Position numbers and translations under genes: made by a program. A stretch of 64,000 nucleotides of DNA from assembly GCA_963682055.1 (NCBI GenBank), contig OY821742.1, positions 23,748,560 to 23,812,559 of the forward strand, written 5' to 3'. Below the pieces are notes generated by a model. That model was not told the origin of the DNA, ran no database searches, and saw nothing but the letters and a program-made list of their open reading frames with translations. The stretch comes from Primula veris (taxonomy: Eukaryota > Streptophyta > Magnoliopsida > Ericales > Primulaceae). Shown piece by piece: positions 36,656 to 48,970 of this stretch (its first letter is position 1; each line of letters begins with the position of its first letter).

Positions 36656-36972
36656 CTAAATGAATAAGTTTTTCCGGTACCAAAGTGTATTACTTTAAAA
36701 AGGTTCTGTAGCATGTTACTTAATAGCCTTACCATCATCAACTTCATACATTGCAATCAATTTTTGTTCCTTTTCCTTTCTCCTTTAAAGTTGCTTAAAA
36801 GATTAACCAACTTATTTTTCTCGCTCCAGGGGAACTTCTTATACTCCGGATTCTGAAGGACTGCATATCCCTATCACTTGTCGAACTAAGCCAGCAAACA
36901 AAATAACCATGCAAAGAAATGAAAACCCGAGTGTTTTTGCCACTCTCTCTGTGTGTGCGTTCGTGAGAATGC

Positions 36973-39695
36973 ATGTCTCCATATTATGTATTGATTAAAG
37001 CAGCTCGTTTGCAGGTAACTCGGAGAACTAACAAGATTGCTATGAGGATATCAAGAACTAACAAAATTGCTTCATATGGAGATTTCTCAGTAAACTTGAT
37101 GAGGGTTTCAAATCGATATAGTGAAACTCGAAGTGCCGAACATAAAGATACTTGTAGGTTCATGGTCTAGCAGATACTATTGCCGCCTTGTTTTATAATT
37201 CTTTTATGAAATTATTTCATTTCTCTTAGCATTCATAATTTCATACCCTTAAGATTTTTTCGTGGCAGTATCCATGTCGCATTATAAAATTCTTGAATAT
37301 TTACAATTTTTGTGGTCAGTCAAAGACTATTCGCCAGCTCATGGAACGTGGGAGGCATCACGCCAACGGAGGACCTGGTCATAAAAGATTGGCTGGACAT
37401 GCAAAATCACAAGGCTGACATCTATGTTCTCAGGTAATTTTTAGCAGGACAATCCAACCTTTTAAACACTTAACTTCTGTATTACCTCTAGTTTACAAAC
37501 CTTTTAACTTTAATCCTTAAACCTAGCAGATAATTATCGTAAGAAATCAATATTGTTAGCACAATACCTGCAAACTTAAACAATGAGGTAAAGTTCACTA
37601 TTTTTACAGAAGCAGAAAAAAAAAAAACATATGAAGTTGAGTGTTGTAACACACAAGTTGGTTGAACATAATACTAAATTAGATTTCAATCAATCATTAA
37701 TACATTGTTCAAAATTACTGAATCAGGTTCCAAGAGATCGTGCCCCTCAATGCTAAAAGTATCCTGAGTTCAAAAAACAAGATGATTACCCAAAAGTGGG
37801 ATCGCTTGATCGAAGACGCTTTAAACAAAAGAGTAACACAACTAAAAACAACTGAACAGGCAGAAGTTGCAGAACTCAAAAAGGTTTTTCCTCTAGAAGA
37901 AGATAATCGCGATTCTCGGGAATTTCAATGCATCATGAGCAAGCAAATGTTTGGAATATTTATCAGTGTGTGGGTAAGGAACAACCTTCGTTGCTATATA
38001 AGGCATCCAACTATTTCATGTGTTGGCTATGGCATCATGGGTTGCCTTCGAAACAAGGTAAAGAGAAAAATCAACTCTACAGGAAACCAAATATTATTGT
38101 ACTTTGTTTGGTTGCAGCTTACAAGCTCAGCTCATTTGATATTTTACATAAAAGCTGGACTTGCAGGACCACAGTAAAAGGTTGAGGTTAAGCTAGAAGC
38201 TGCAACCGAGTTTTTTCTGAACCTAAAATAATAGAGCTTAGTCGCTTAAAAGATGCAACCAAACAAAGCCTATATTTGTGTAAATTCATAATTATTTTTT
38301 TCTTAATGGAAAACATAAATTGGAAAATCCATGACTACACATGTGTAACTTAGTGCTTGATGGTTAAATAGTACGAGACCAGAGAGAAGTAGCCTTATAT
38401 GTATATTCTCGACTTGTGTAACTTATATGATCTCAAATGTATAACTGCCCACTGGCACACAGGGGTCGGTGTCTGTGAGGTTTTTGTTGCACGAGACAAG
38501 CTTTTGCTTTGTGTGTCGTCATTTAGCTTCCGGTTGGAAAAAAGGAGATGAGAAGTACAGAAATGCAGATGCTATAAAGATATTGTCACGTACAAGTTTT
38601 CCCAGTGGCCCTTCACATATTTTGCCAAAAAAAAAAAAATACTAGATCACAATGTATGTAAATTCCTCCTCTTCAAAACTTGGAACCATTTAAAAGTAAG
38701 TATTTTAATTGTTATGATATCAAGACTAAGTGAATAACTAGATTACTATTAATTACAATTGTTAACTGTAAGCATTTTACTTTTGTAAAAAAGATAGCAC
38801 CGTACCTTACCATCCCATCCCAGTCAGTCCCTTTTGGCGGAGAAGCTTTCTGTACACATTTTCTCTCAACAATATGATCCAGATCCTCAAATTCCTTTAT
38901 GGATACTTAAAGGACTTTCCACCCTTATATTTATATATCTCCCCTTCATAACACATTGAGCATATTCTTCTATCTTTCCTAATGAGTACGATCCTCATGT
39001 AGTCGGGTCATCTAGTTGGGTGATTTGAACTACAGAATCTTCCTTCCTGAGCTCATCACAAGATCGTTAGTCGACAGAAGACAATGGGACATCTTGCTTG
39101 AAAATGATCAGGTACTAAAACTCAACTAGATCTGGACACGTTGGGAAATTAGTATCCACTCATAAAAACTGACCCCTTTTTCGCTTTTTGATGATTATAA
39201 TAAAGCTCAAGGCCGAGTTCCAAGAAGGCCATGTATTTGAGAGTTGGCATGAAGAGATGATAGAATTTGCACCTACATACAAATATAACCCAGGTTCAGA
39301 GGAGTACTATAGTACAAATGAAAAAGGAGAAGGAAAGAAATTACATAGTCCTGCATGGTACATGTGAAAGTGTGCTTACATATACAAAATGTCAATTCTC
39401 CTTTTATTTACTGTCAGAGAATGTCAAGTTTACCAATTTCGAATGTGTATTATTTTATATTACATTACAGATTTAAGAACTATTTTGCAGGTGTGACCGG
39501 ATTATTTGGTATGGGAAAGGATTGAAGCAAAACAACTATAGTAGGGGTGAATACAAATTGTCAGACCACCGACCTGTTAAAGCAATTTTCACAGCACAAG
39601 TCAAGATTTTGAGACAAACAGATAAAAGAAAGCATTTAGTCACACATAAAGGATGGATAAAGAGGCTGATGGTATATTTGTTGAAAAAGAACTAA
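36973..39695 (+). pseudogene. Inositol polyphosphate 5-phosphatase, apparently disabled
   Basis: The family removes the 5-phosphate from inositol phosphates and phosphoinositides in the cytosol and at membranes. Exons recognised are 37320-37433 (SSWNVGG, DIYVL), 37727-38057 (FQEIVPLNA, ISKQMFGIFISVWVR), 38463-38653 (GSVSVRFLLHETSFCFVCRH), 39003- or 39016-39111 (LGDLNYRIFLPE), 39206-39357 (FAPTYKY, ending PAW) and 39491-39695 (CDRIIWYGKGLKQ, SDHRPVKAIF, stop). A first exon ending at 37157 fits in phase, and an ATG at 36973 is possible but weak. Two breaks are visible. A run of 13 A at 38627-38639 puts the exon out of frame. A TAG at 39013-39015 replaces the tryptophan before LGDLNYR unless the acceptor ending at 39015 is used. 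The catalytic motifs survive on both sides. Confidence 0.8.
38101..38269. mobile_element. Small TIR MITE in a 5-phosphatase intron
   Basis: The ends actttgtttggttgcagc and gatgcaaccaaacaaagcc form an inverted repeat of about 17 bases, with a second complementary pair inside (agctcagctc / gagcttag). It lies between the exons ending at 38057 and starting at 38463. The target duplication is unclear. Such tttgtttggttgc ends occur in PIF/Harbinger- and hAT-type MITEs. Confidence 0.6.
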
Positions 39696-40348
39696 GCTAA
39701 GAAAATAGTTTTTTTGTTGATGAAACATTGTCACATGATTCTTCTAAGTTTTCATGTTAAAAACAAACTGAATTGACTTGTTAAAGATTAAATCTCATGC
39801 CCAAATGTTTTTATAATTAGACTTCCTCCCCAACGAGGGAGAGCTCCTCTCTCCCTTACGCTTCTTCACTTGTGTATTGTTATATACTGTAACCTGTACT
39901 TAAATGAAGGAAACTAGTGTAGTATTCATACTCCTTATTCTCCATAATTTGACAATAATCAATTTCTTATATTTGGTCAAACTATATATAACTAAAATAT
40001 GGTTCAGAGAGGCGAAAAATGCAGTCTCCTTAATTTTATGCTAACTAGATGGATTTAAATATCAAATCTTGAAATAAAGTCCATCACGAAAGAAGCACAC
40101 ATTGTCATAATCAAGGAATATTACAGCAAATATGTATTTTGTATTTATGAGTTTTTACAAGCTCTGTAAAATACGATTTAAATAATCCAGGCAAAATCAA
40201 AGTCAAGTTTCTGCTGTCAAAATTATTCTCAAATGGGTAAAAACACTTGCTGGGTACTTGGCCTTCATGTGTCTCTCTGTGTGAATTTGAACTGTTATCA
40301 ACAGTTATCATAGTTGGTAAAATGAAGGATGAATAAAAGAAAAATTAC
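39696..40348. other. 3' flank of the 5-phosphatase, mostly noncoding
   Basis: AT-rich sequence. A 66-codon minus-strand ORF (40111-40311) follows the candidate exon at 40349-40462 on that strand and could be a terminal exon, but no domain is recognised. Confidence 0.35.
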
Positions 40349-40462
40349 CAAGTTCTGCAGTCTAAAATCATCTGCATCCGTGTCTGTTACCGTAGTAGCA
40401 AGATTAACCAATGACAAGTCATAGGACTCGTTGAATTGCATTAATGCATTATAATCATAGTC
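40349..40462 (-). CDS. Candidate exon of an unidentified gene
   Basis: On the minus strand, CTTGCAG precedes and GTAATT follows a 114-base open stretch of exactly 38 codons. It starts DYDYNALMQFNESYDLSLVN and ends DADDFRLQNL. The base composition and both splice signals look like a real internal exon. The neighbouring exons could not be placed, and the protein family is not recognised. It may belong to a minus-strand gene spread over 40.1-41.9 kb or be a leftover fragment. Confidence 0.35.
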
Positions 40463-40542
40463 CTGCAAGATATTATATGGTCAGCATAATACACAGCTGC
40501 AATATATTTGAAAATGGAACAAACAAAAACATAGTTAACCTA

Positions 40543-40680
40543 CTGGGGCTAACATAGTGGCCAGAACCCGCACTCTCAACTAAGAGGTGCAGGGTGAAGG
40601 GTTCGAGTCTTATGAAGGGGGTAGGTGTGACATCCTTTAATCCTCAGTACTAGATATTAAAAAAAGGAAAGGAAATACAT
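40543..40680 (+). mobile_element. tRNA-derived SINE-like sequence
   Basis: A box-A-like stretch (ggggctaacatagtggcc, 40545-40562) is followed by box B ggttcgagtct (40600-40610) with Pol III spacing. The body continues to an A-rich end (attaaaaaaaggaaagg). It does not fold as a tRNA. It differs in sequence and tail from the T-ended copy at 672-748, so two SINE types are present. Confidence 0.6.
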
Positions 40681-41983
40681 AGTTATTTTCAAACAACAAT
40701 ATCCATTAAATGAAACATATTGTTGAGAACAGCATAAAAAAAACATTAACACAAATAGTTCATCAGAGTGATAACACGTAAATGGTAAATCAGACTCTAG
40801 TATGCATTTTTGTTAATGATTGCCTTATTCTTTTATTTTGAAAATAAAATGTCCAAATTATCCTTTTGCGCTCTGCGGCTTAAACAAAGTCACAGTTAAA
40901 CAATTATTCTTTATATAACCCAATATTACTAATTCCTCTTGCAACTCATAAAGAATGGACATTTGTGTTCCAACTCATTGAAATGAGAAGCCAAATAATG
41001 CTTCGACTGCAAGAACTATCCACTATCTAGATCCTTACAATTTCAATGAATTTAAAGACAGAAATGCTTTTTGCAGACTGCAGAGTATTGCTACTCAAGG
41101 ACTCTGTCTGCCCCTTTCAAAAGCAGTTTATGTGCTGCAGAAAGAGAAGAGGCAGAGGGAAGAGTAGAGAGGAGAAGCTGTGGTTTTAGAGTTTCAAGAA
41201 TTAAGTTGTCTTTTAAACACTATGTAATACGGGAGTCTTAAAAGTACGATCTTAGCTCAAGTAAAATTGGTAAAAACAAATTCAAATAGAAACCAAATGA
41301 CAAGAAACATTTCTAATAAGAGAACAATTATCAATGAGGAAGTTTTGGGCACTAGAAGCTTCAGCCAACATTATTTTCCTTGACAAGCAAGCCTTCTAGA
41401 AAAGTCAACCATATTTCACAGACGTCTTCGAAATAATTGCAACAAAACATTATCTGAAATATTAAGTTAACAAATTCTGTATCAACTAGGAACTCATAGC
41501 TTTAAAGTTCAAGTGATGAGACACAATCATAGGTGGTCGGATACAAACATAAGATCTTTAACATTCATGATTAAATTGAGACAAAGGAGCATTTAGACAT
41601 ATATAACATGAAATTTTCAAGTATATTGTTCTCTTCTCCTATGCAGTCAAGAATGGGAAGAAAATGTTGATGCAACTGTTACAGAAACGAACTAGAACCA
41701 AGTCCATTCAAGAAAATTAAGTATTGGTTCTTGTTATTACCACTCCTTAAAGAGTAGTTTGAATTTAATCGGGAAAAGTCAATACAAGCCAACAAATGGG
41801 AGAAGTACACAAGATTATGATCACAATGGATGAAAATTAAATGTGTCAAAAGATGATGTTAATAGATAACTGTATTTGTTTTAAGACGAGGCTAGAAATC
41901 AGTAAATGATTTAAATGCCCTCAATTGAAAGAGAAATTCGACCAAGCTATCGTGATATTACCTTTTGTATCCAGCATCTTCCT
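40681..41983. other. Intergenic DNA downstream of the PPR gene
   Basis: This lies 3' of the PPR stop codon and should contain its 3' UTR. No other coding region or element with clear ends was found. Confidence 0.45.
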
Positions 41984-44900
41984 TCACCAAAACCCACGAC
42001 AAGAGCAAGTCCCATCCTTAAAATGATGGAAACGACTAGAGTCCCTGAGAATAATTTCATGGTCGATAATTCTAGAAATATAAGTAAATGCAGTGTGACA
42101 ATCACCGCAGACACGCAAGTTCTTGGTAATTCTAATAGGCACCCCAGAAGGCGTAGTGAGAATGCCATAAGCAAGAGCTAATTTCTCGCTATGTTCAAAA
42201 AGAAGATCCCCTTTCTCTTCATCATCCACATCATGCAATGCAAAACTTGTCTCTGGAACATAGCCAAAAGCTTTAACACGTTGTATCAAATCCGCAAGAA
42301 CTTCATTTATTTCTTGAGATAATGGATGGTATCTATCTCCCACGTAAAATGACGCGGTACCGTTTTTCCCTTGTACCCAACTACAACCAGGTCTCTTTCT
42401 AATCCCTGTATTTTTCATCAAAGATCTTACCTTTGCCACATCCTTCCATTGCCTTGCGTTGGCATATAAGTTTGAAAGTAATGTGTACGAACCATCGTTA
42501 TAACATTTCATTTCCCTTAATTTACTTGCAGCAAATTCCCCGAGTTCCACCTTTGAATGGGTCCTACAAGCACCCAATAGCGAAAACCATACTACTGGAC
42601 TTGGTTCCATAGGCATATCTTCTATCATTTTCATCGCTTTGTCGAATTTACCGGCACGTCCTAAAAGGTCGACCATACACGCATAATGCTCTGCCCTAGG
42701 AACAACCTTAAATTCTGTTCTCATCCTATCAAAGTAATTTATGCCTCTATTTACCATTCCGGAGTGGCTACAAGCATATAGCACAACAACGAATGTTATA
42801 CCGTCTATCTCTAAACCCTCTCTTCTCATTTCATCAAACACTTGGAGAGCCTCTTCACCACGGCCATGCATGCCGTATCCTGCCATCAAAGATGTCCAAG
42901 ATACTGCATTTCTATGCCTCATGTTATCAAACACAACACGGGCAGAATTCACATCTCCGGATTTCGCATATGTATCTATCAAACAATTCGTAATAAACAA
43001 TACATTGGAGTCATAATTATGGCGAAAGACATACGCGTGAACCTCTTTACCGAATCTTAGCGCTGCCAGACGAGTACAAGCCATTAACACACAAGATATG
43101 GTAAACGGGTTAGGCAAGACACGAGGATCCTCCTGCCTCATCATCACGGAGAAAAGATCCAGTGCTTCATTAGCATCTCCCTGCTGCGCGTACCCGCCGA
43201 TCATAGCCGTCCAGGTAACAACATTTCTGTACTTTAAATCTATCGTATCGAACAAAGCACGTCCCACCTCAGTACTCTTGCATTTTGCGTATATGTCAAT
43301 CACACCGTTGATTACCATCATATTATCTCCAGGATCACTTCCTTGGACACTAAGCACACGTTTGATTGCGTAACAATGACTCTCTCTCCCTTGATTTAAT
43401 GCCCCCACCGAAGCACAACCCGACAAAAGGGACACAAGGGTAACAACATTAGGCTCAGCCCCGTCTACAATCATTTGGCGAAAAACATTGATAGCTTCAA
43501 ACCCATGACCCCTTTGAGCGTACCCTGCAATTACAGCACTCCATGTCACGACATCCAACTCTACGTTCTCTTTCTTCATTCTCTCAAACAAACGTATAGC
43601 TTCGTCACATTTGCCAATCTGAGAGTACCCACTCACCATCGTGTTCCAAGACACCACATCCTTCACCTCCATCCCCTCGAAAACCTAGGAAGAAACATAA
43701 AAGAAAGGTGATCAGTCATCGATAATACTTCAATAGGCATATCACATATGTTCGTGTAATGATAAGTTCACTCTTCTTACAATCGGGACCGTACTCCATC
43801 CTATGTAGCGGAAACATAACGAAATTAAGTGAAACTCACCAACACTTGGAACAAGTTCACTACATCAGATTTTTGACCCTGGTGATGATGTGTGGTGTGT
43901 GTGGCCTAGAGTGTTTTGAGGAGCGAATGTATCTTGACTCAGTAGTTTTAGTAATATCATAAATAAGTATTAAAAAAGACCTATTTTCTACAAATCCTAA
44001 CAAATCACACTAGATAGGAGGAAATTAAACACGAAATAAAAATCTTATCCTAATAAAAAAAGGGGTTAATTCATGTTTAACATAGCAAACTATCACCTGT
44101 TAACAAATTTCATACCAACCTACAAGTTTTAACAATTTACATACCAGATAACCAGAAATTGAACAACAAATTAGTAAACGGAAATGGTCCAAATTGGATG
44201 ACTAAACACCCTCAATTCAATTCTGAGATAAAAAGTGATGCATTCATAGATTAATGTGATCAAGTTTGAGTTCAAAAGTGATATATTTGTGGTACGAAAT
44301 AAAATAAAAACTGAATATAATATAAGAAAAAACCTTGTTTGCCTCGTCCATCAACCCCCACTTTGCATACATATCGACAACGGCGTTCCCAACAAACACA
44401 TCATCAACCAAACCGGTGGCAGCCGCGTACCCGTGAGCCTCTTTCCCCCGTGCAAAATCCCGCAGAGCAGCACATGCCGGCAAGACATTCACAAGGCTAA
44501 TCACATCTGCACTGAACCCAAAGCTACTCCTTTTCCTCATCGAACAAAACACCCTCAGCCCACTCCTCGGCTCCCTATTCTGAACATATCCCGCCACGAT
44601 CGAGTTCCAGGAAACCAAGTCATCGACACGTAGCCCAAGCATTTCATCGAACACGCTCCACGCGTCTAGTAAAGAGTGGCACCTGGCATACATGGAGACG
44701 AGGGCATTGGAGACGTAGACGTTGGAGAGGAGGCCGAGAGGGAGGACGAGGGAGTGGAGGGAGGTACCGAGGGGGAGGGAGCGGAGATCAGAGCAGGCCT
44801 TGAGGAGGTAGGGGAAGGAGTATCCGTCTGGGGAGATTCCGAGACGGAGCATTTGAGGGAGGAGGGAGAGGGAGAAAGAGGGGCTTTTGTTGAGGGTGAG

Positions 44901-45149
44901 CTTGATGAGGGAGTTCCATGAGTATAATGCTAAGGAGGGGTTTTTTAGAGGGATAGTTTTTAAGGCTTTGAGGGCGTTTGATGGGGAACAGTGAGAGACG
45001 TAGGCCGAGACCAGGTACGTCGAGGTTAGAGAGGGAACGGTGTCGCTACGAACTATGATCTGCTGGTGGATGCGCTGAATCTCCGGGAGGGTTTTGCTGT
45101 GTTTTAGGAGACTGATTGGGTACAGTGTGAATGTCTGGGTTAAGGGCAT
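41984..45149 (-). CDS. PPR protein of the DYW class, two exons
   Basis: Exon 1 is 45149-44334 (272 codons) and exon 2 is 43684-41984 (566 codons plus stop), joined in phase 0 across a 649-bp GT-AG intron to give 838 residues. Repeated helix-pair units such as DLVSWNSIVAGYVQNREP, DVVSWNTMVSGYSQIGKCDE and NVVTWTAMIGGYAQQGD are PLS-type PPR motifs, which bind RNA base by base. They are followed by E-type motifs, the PG box (GIRKRPGCSWVQG) and a DYW deaminase domain with zinc ligands HSEKLA and CGDCH. Such proteins edit C to U in plastid or mitochondrial transcripts, and organelle import is inferred. The C-terminus is CSCRGFW instead of the usual DYW ending. No stop or frameshift was found. Confidence 0.93.
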
Positions 45150-47120
45150 GCTACTTATTCCTCCATATGCTATGCTGCTCCTACTTACTTTACTCCTCTA
45201 TTTGGTTAAGAGCATCTGCAACAATGATGTTGATAGTTTTGTTAAGACTCGCCGTATAAGCAAACAGGTGGCTTTTAACTTACAATATCACGTGTGTTAA
45301 GAGTTAATAAATTGAGTTTAGACACTACAATGAAACTTTGATTAGAAAAATCATATATTAATCTTGTATTTGAAAAAGATATGGATGTCAACTCCTAGTA
45401 TGAGAAATACATAGTACTAATTACGACCTCTCATAGTTATATTAAACAATGAAATGAAATGAAAGGCTTCAAATGTTTATGGTCCTACAAAAAACCCTTG
45501 TTAGTTTTGTTGTTACAGTTAGCACAATGTTTATAGTCTGACACTAACATTGGATGACTTTGCATATAATAACACTTCCACTGTTCGATATCATTTATGT
45601 GGTACAATACTGTTAGATACAAAAAAAAAGAATTGGAAACTCACCCTATCGCCACGGGTTTTGTGTGCGGAACTTGATGGCGTGTTTTGGTTGTGTGGAA
45701 CAACTATCAATGCTTTGCTTGCCAACTAAACTCAATCGTGCCAATGTTAGATTCAAATCTGCATCACTGTGATAAAAATAAAATAAAAACTCAAATGATT
45801 AACATGGTCCTATTTTTCGTAAGTATTAACACCTTCCGTATAGAATTAAGAAATAGATCATACAAAATTTATTATCGTTTTCTTCTCCAAGCATAAAAAT
45901 ACTTACTCTTTGAGTTCTATTGAAAATTAGAAATCTCTTCTCTCGCACATTTGCTCGAACACCTTACGTGCGCTTTCTTTGGAGATCAAAGACTACAATT
46001 GCATAAAAAAAATCAAAAGATTAGCAAGTAAGAGGGGTTACTAGGCTGTGATGAAATTTACAGTTAAAAAGAGATAATTTATATTTAAACATTTGCCGAA
46101 TTAAGGAGGGAGGGAGAGAGAGAGAACCGATTAATATGTTTTATTTTGGTAATACAGTAAATACGGTAATTACTAATAAAATAGAGGGAGGGAAATTGGC
46201 TTAGTTAAAGGAAAATTTGATATGATGATTGATAGTATGTACGTCTGTATGATATTTGGTCTGTTCACTACTTTTTTCAGTTTTTCCTCACCCTGATTGA
46301 TTGGTTGATACCAAAATTAGATACTAAATAAAATATTATTTTTCATCTGTTCAGTAAAGCAAATGAAGCATTCAGTCACCTGGTCGGAAAACATTTTAGT
46401 CCATGATAATATATATATATATATAACATTTTCATATATATATTCATTTTTTTTTTACTTTTTAATTTAAAAAAGTTATGGGTGCTTTGTATATTAACTT
46501 TTTAGCTTTTCAAAGTTAGCTTTTTAATAAATTAGAAATTTTGGGACTTTTTATATTTTACACCTAAAAATCGCCAAAAGTAAAAAAAAATCACAATTAA
46601 ATTATTTGTATATTTCCATGTTACCAATAAGTTAAAAAAAGTGAAAAATGACTTATCAACAGAAATAAATTCTAAGTCATTAATAGGTAAAAAAGTTATA
46701 AGCGCCTTATTTTAAGCATGTTTTTTCTCATTCTATTTAAAATCATCTTATTTTAAGCAAGTTTTTATCTAATTGTAAAAGCAATTTTTTGACTACAAAA
46801 CCCGATGTCAAACGCGTCCTTAGGTAAGAAATTTTCATGAAAAATCTAGGTATCGCGATCACTCAATAAAATAATATACCTGGAAAATATTTTTCCGATT
46901 AAATATTTTCCGCCCAATAAGCCATTGGTGTATGTCTAAAAATTAGATGATAGGCGGAGCTTAAATGCCTATGTGATTGAAAGGGATCAAATACATTACT
47001 CTACCAGAAAAGTTAACTCTTCAGCATTAAAAATAATTTTTGTTGCCAAATTTATGTGTTTTTAGCAACACAGTAGTATTCTTTGTTAGGTTTGGTTGAC
47101 AAATATGTTTTTCATTGTAG
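45150..47120. other. Upstream region of the PPR gene and intergenic DNA
   Basis: The PPR promoter must lie in the first part, though no TATA box can be chosen with confidence. A ga-rich tract lies at 46105-46126 and a (TA)n tract at about 46408-46424. The stretch from about 46485 to 46810 starts gtgctttgtatattaac and ends aaacgcgtcctta, similar to the ends of hAT-type MITEs, but the inverted repeat is weak. Confidence 0.4.
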
Positions 47121-48124
47121 TGTTAGGTTGAGATTAATCGAGACTAGACGAAATTAGACGTTAGTCAATGACTGCCTCCCAAACGTACTTTTTCCACGAA
47201 AGAAATCCTCGTAAGAGTACGAGTGCAATTGCAATATAAAAATTCCGGAAATACGGGGTCGTATCCATGAGGAAATAACCACGCTGATCTTAGTTCGATT
47301 ATGACTTGGAAACTTGTATTATAATGGGCAATCCCTTTCTTTTACTTCCAAACTATTATTTTATACGGTTTTACTAACTTATTTGCTATTCCAATCTAAC
47401 ATGTAAAGGGGTATCAATCCTAACATGTCTTAGATTTTTAATAGCTAATATAAGTGTTCAAAACAAGCACTTTCCCTGCAAGCTAACATGCAGCTTAAGA
47501 GTTGTCAATTCTGAAACGTAACGATAGGAAATAGTACTAATTTAGCAGATATTGAATCGAATGATAAACACCAACAATAAGTAATATTGAAAACAGTAAA
47601 TATCACAAGAAAAATTAGATTGCAAGCCCATATGGTGATAGTCCGAAACAACAAATGAAACCCGCAACGTATAAATGTATAGATTAGAATAAAAATGTTG
47701 TCTGAATAATGAATAATGGTTCTGAAATTCGGAATTGGAGAGGTATTTATTAAGACTTAACAGAATTTATTTTATCCAAAATTTAAATTCTAAACTGACT
47801 TGACCGGTCAGGTTGACCGGTTAGGTGGGCTTCTAGGATGTTCTTTGGGCTCTATCTTGACTTGGTTCCATTTTGCAACTTCTTGAGCTTGATTTTGAGG
47901 TCCTTCAATTTCTGGTTTCTCCTCTTTAGGTCCTTTCTTTGGTCTTCTTGCGTCCTTGTCTCATTTTTGTGCTAATTTCATGCTTTTTTCTGCAAAAAAC
48001 GTGCAAATAAACCGGGAAAATGCAGAAAAACACAAAATATGGCTTAAACAAGCCTAAATGTTAATGAAATTACGCTAATATATGTCATTTTACCCGATGA
48101 AAACTACCATTTCATGGTCTAATC
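47121..48124 (-). repeat. 3' LTR of the Athila-like element (ends approximate)
   Basis: On the minus strand the polypurine-like GCTAGTTGGGGGTA precedes TGATTAGACCATG, taken as the LTR start at 48124. The far end is set at 47121 (CTCAACCTAACA), although 47128 is also possible. Palindromic ttgaccggtcaggttgaccgg lies at 47803-47823. It matches 14695-15375 on the opposite strand. The 5' LTR is not in the window. Confidence 0.6.
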
Positions 48125-48354
48125 ATACCCCCAACTAGCTCAATGCTCGTCTTGAGCGTTGGAAACGATCAAGAAAAAGATAAATTTGTTTGTTTTTTTT
48201 CCTTTTTCAAATCAGTTTATTTCCTCATTGAGTTTTTTGCACTAACTAGCCTAACACTAATAATATACAGGATAAACCACTGTCGTAGAGAGCATGATTG
48301 CATTTAGTGTATGCAACAAGCCGTTAAACCTTTTCAGCGTAATAGGACGAGTTT

Positions 48355-48645
48355 TGTGACGACCCAGATTTCCAGGTAGGAAATTCTGTGGTGCGGTGTT
48401 GTGCATCAGTCACACATCGCCCAGATATGAGAGTACTCGTGTGGTATATGAGTTTAAAGATCCATTTTCTATCAACAAGGCCTTTTAAAGCCGTGCGGCA
48501 CAATAGCGAGGACGGAACTTCACAGTTAAGTGTGCTTAGCTTGGAGTAGTACCAGGATGGGTGACCCTCCTGGGAAGTTGTGCCAAAGCGGACAATATTG
48601 TTGATACAGGCGTGGCGGTTCGGTCCGTGAGGCCGGGTCGTTACA
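48355..48645. mobile_element. Cassandra-type solo LTR carrying 5S rRNA sequence
   Basis: The 291-bp unit runs tgtgacgaccc...gggtcgttaca, with an 11-base imperfect terminal inverted repeat and tg...ca ends. The 5-bp duplication agttt flanks it (48350-48354, 48646-48650). Positions 48516-48578 match the second half of plant 5S rRNA, including box A (agttaagtgtgctt, 48524-48537) and box C (aggatgggtgacc, 48554-48566) on the plus strand. LTRs with built-in 5S promoters define the Cassandra TRIM family. No second LTR, primer site or internal region is nearby, so this is a solo LTR. The related sequence at 14481-14485 is the unoccupied site. Confidence 0.92.
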
Positions 48646-48970
48646 AGTTTTGTCTCGTGAAGGTTTACTAAAGCACACCCACAAATGGATTGTGTTTTAA
48701 ATCTACCAATTAAGCACCCCACTCTTACGAACTCACATGGATGCAACTAGATGAAAAGTACTTATAGTCATATTAAAACAAGGTAAGACCTCTAAAGATA
48801 CGTAAGGTTTGTCGTTAAAAATGTCTATCGCCAAAAAATAGCTTGATTTAATATTGTACATGCTTTATGATTAGTGTATACTGTTATCCCAAAGTTCGAC
48901 AAATGATCAAGAAAAACGCCTTGCAATTCATCAGTTTTACTAAAGTTAACTACAAAAACAAAAGCTTATA

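Noticed and set aside
42741..43711. Plus-strand ORFs across the PPR gene
   Set aside because: They are antisense shadows of the long PPR exon on the minus strand.
45150..46500. A second gene upstream of the PPR gene
   Set aside because: Short ORFs occur but show no domain, splice support or codon pattern.
48516..48578. A 5S rRNA gene
   Set aside because: Only the second half of 5S rRNA is present, and it is embedded in an LTR with its own ends and target duplication.
48324..48746. 140-codon minus-strand ORF
   Set aside because: It lies across the Cassandra-type LTR and its flanks. The match to 5S rRNA explains the sequence, and no protein family fits.
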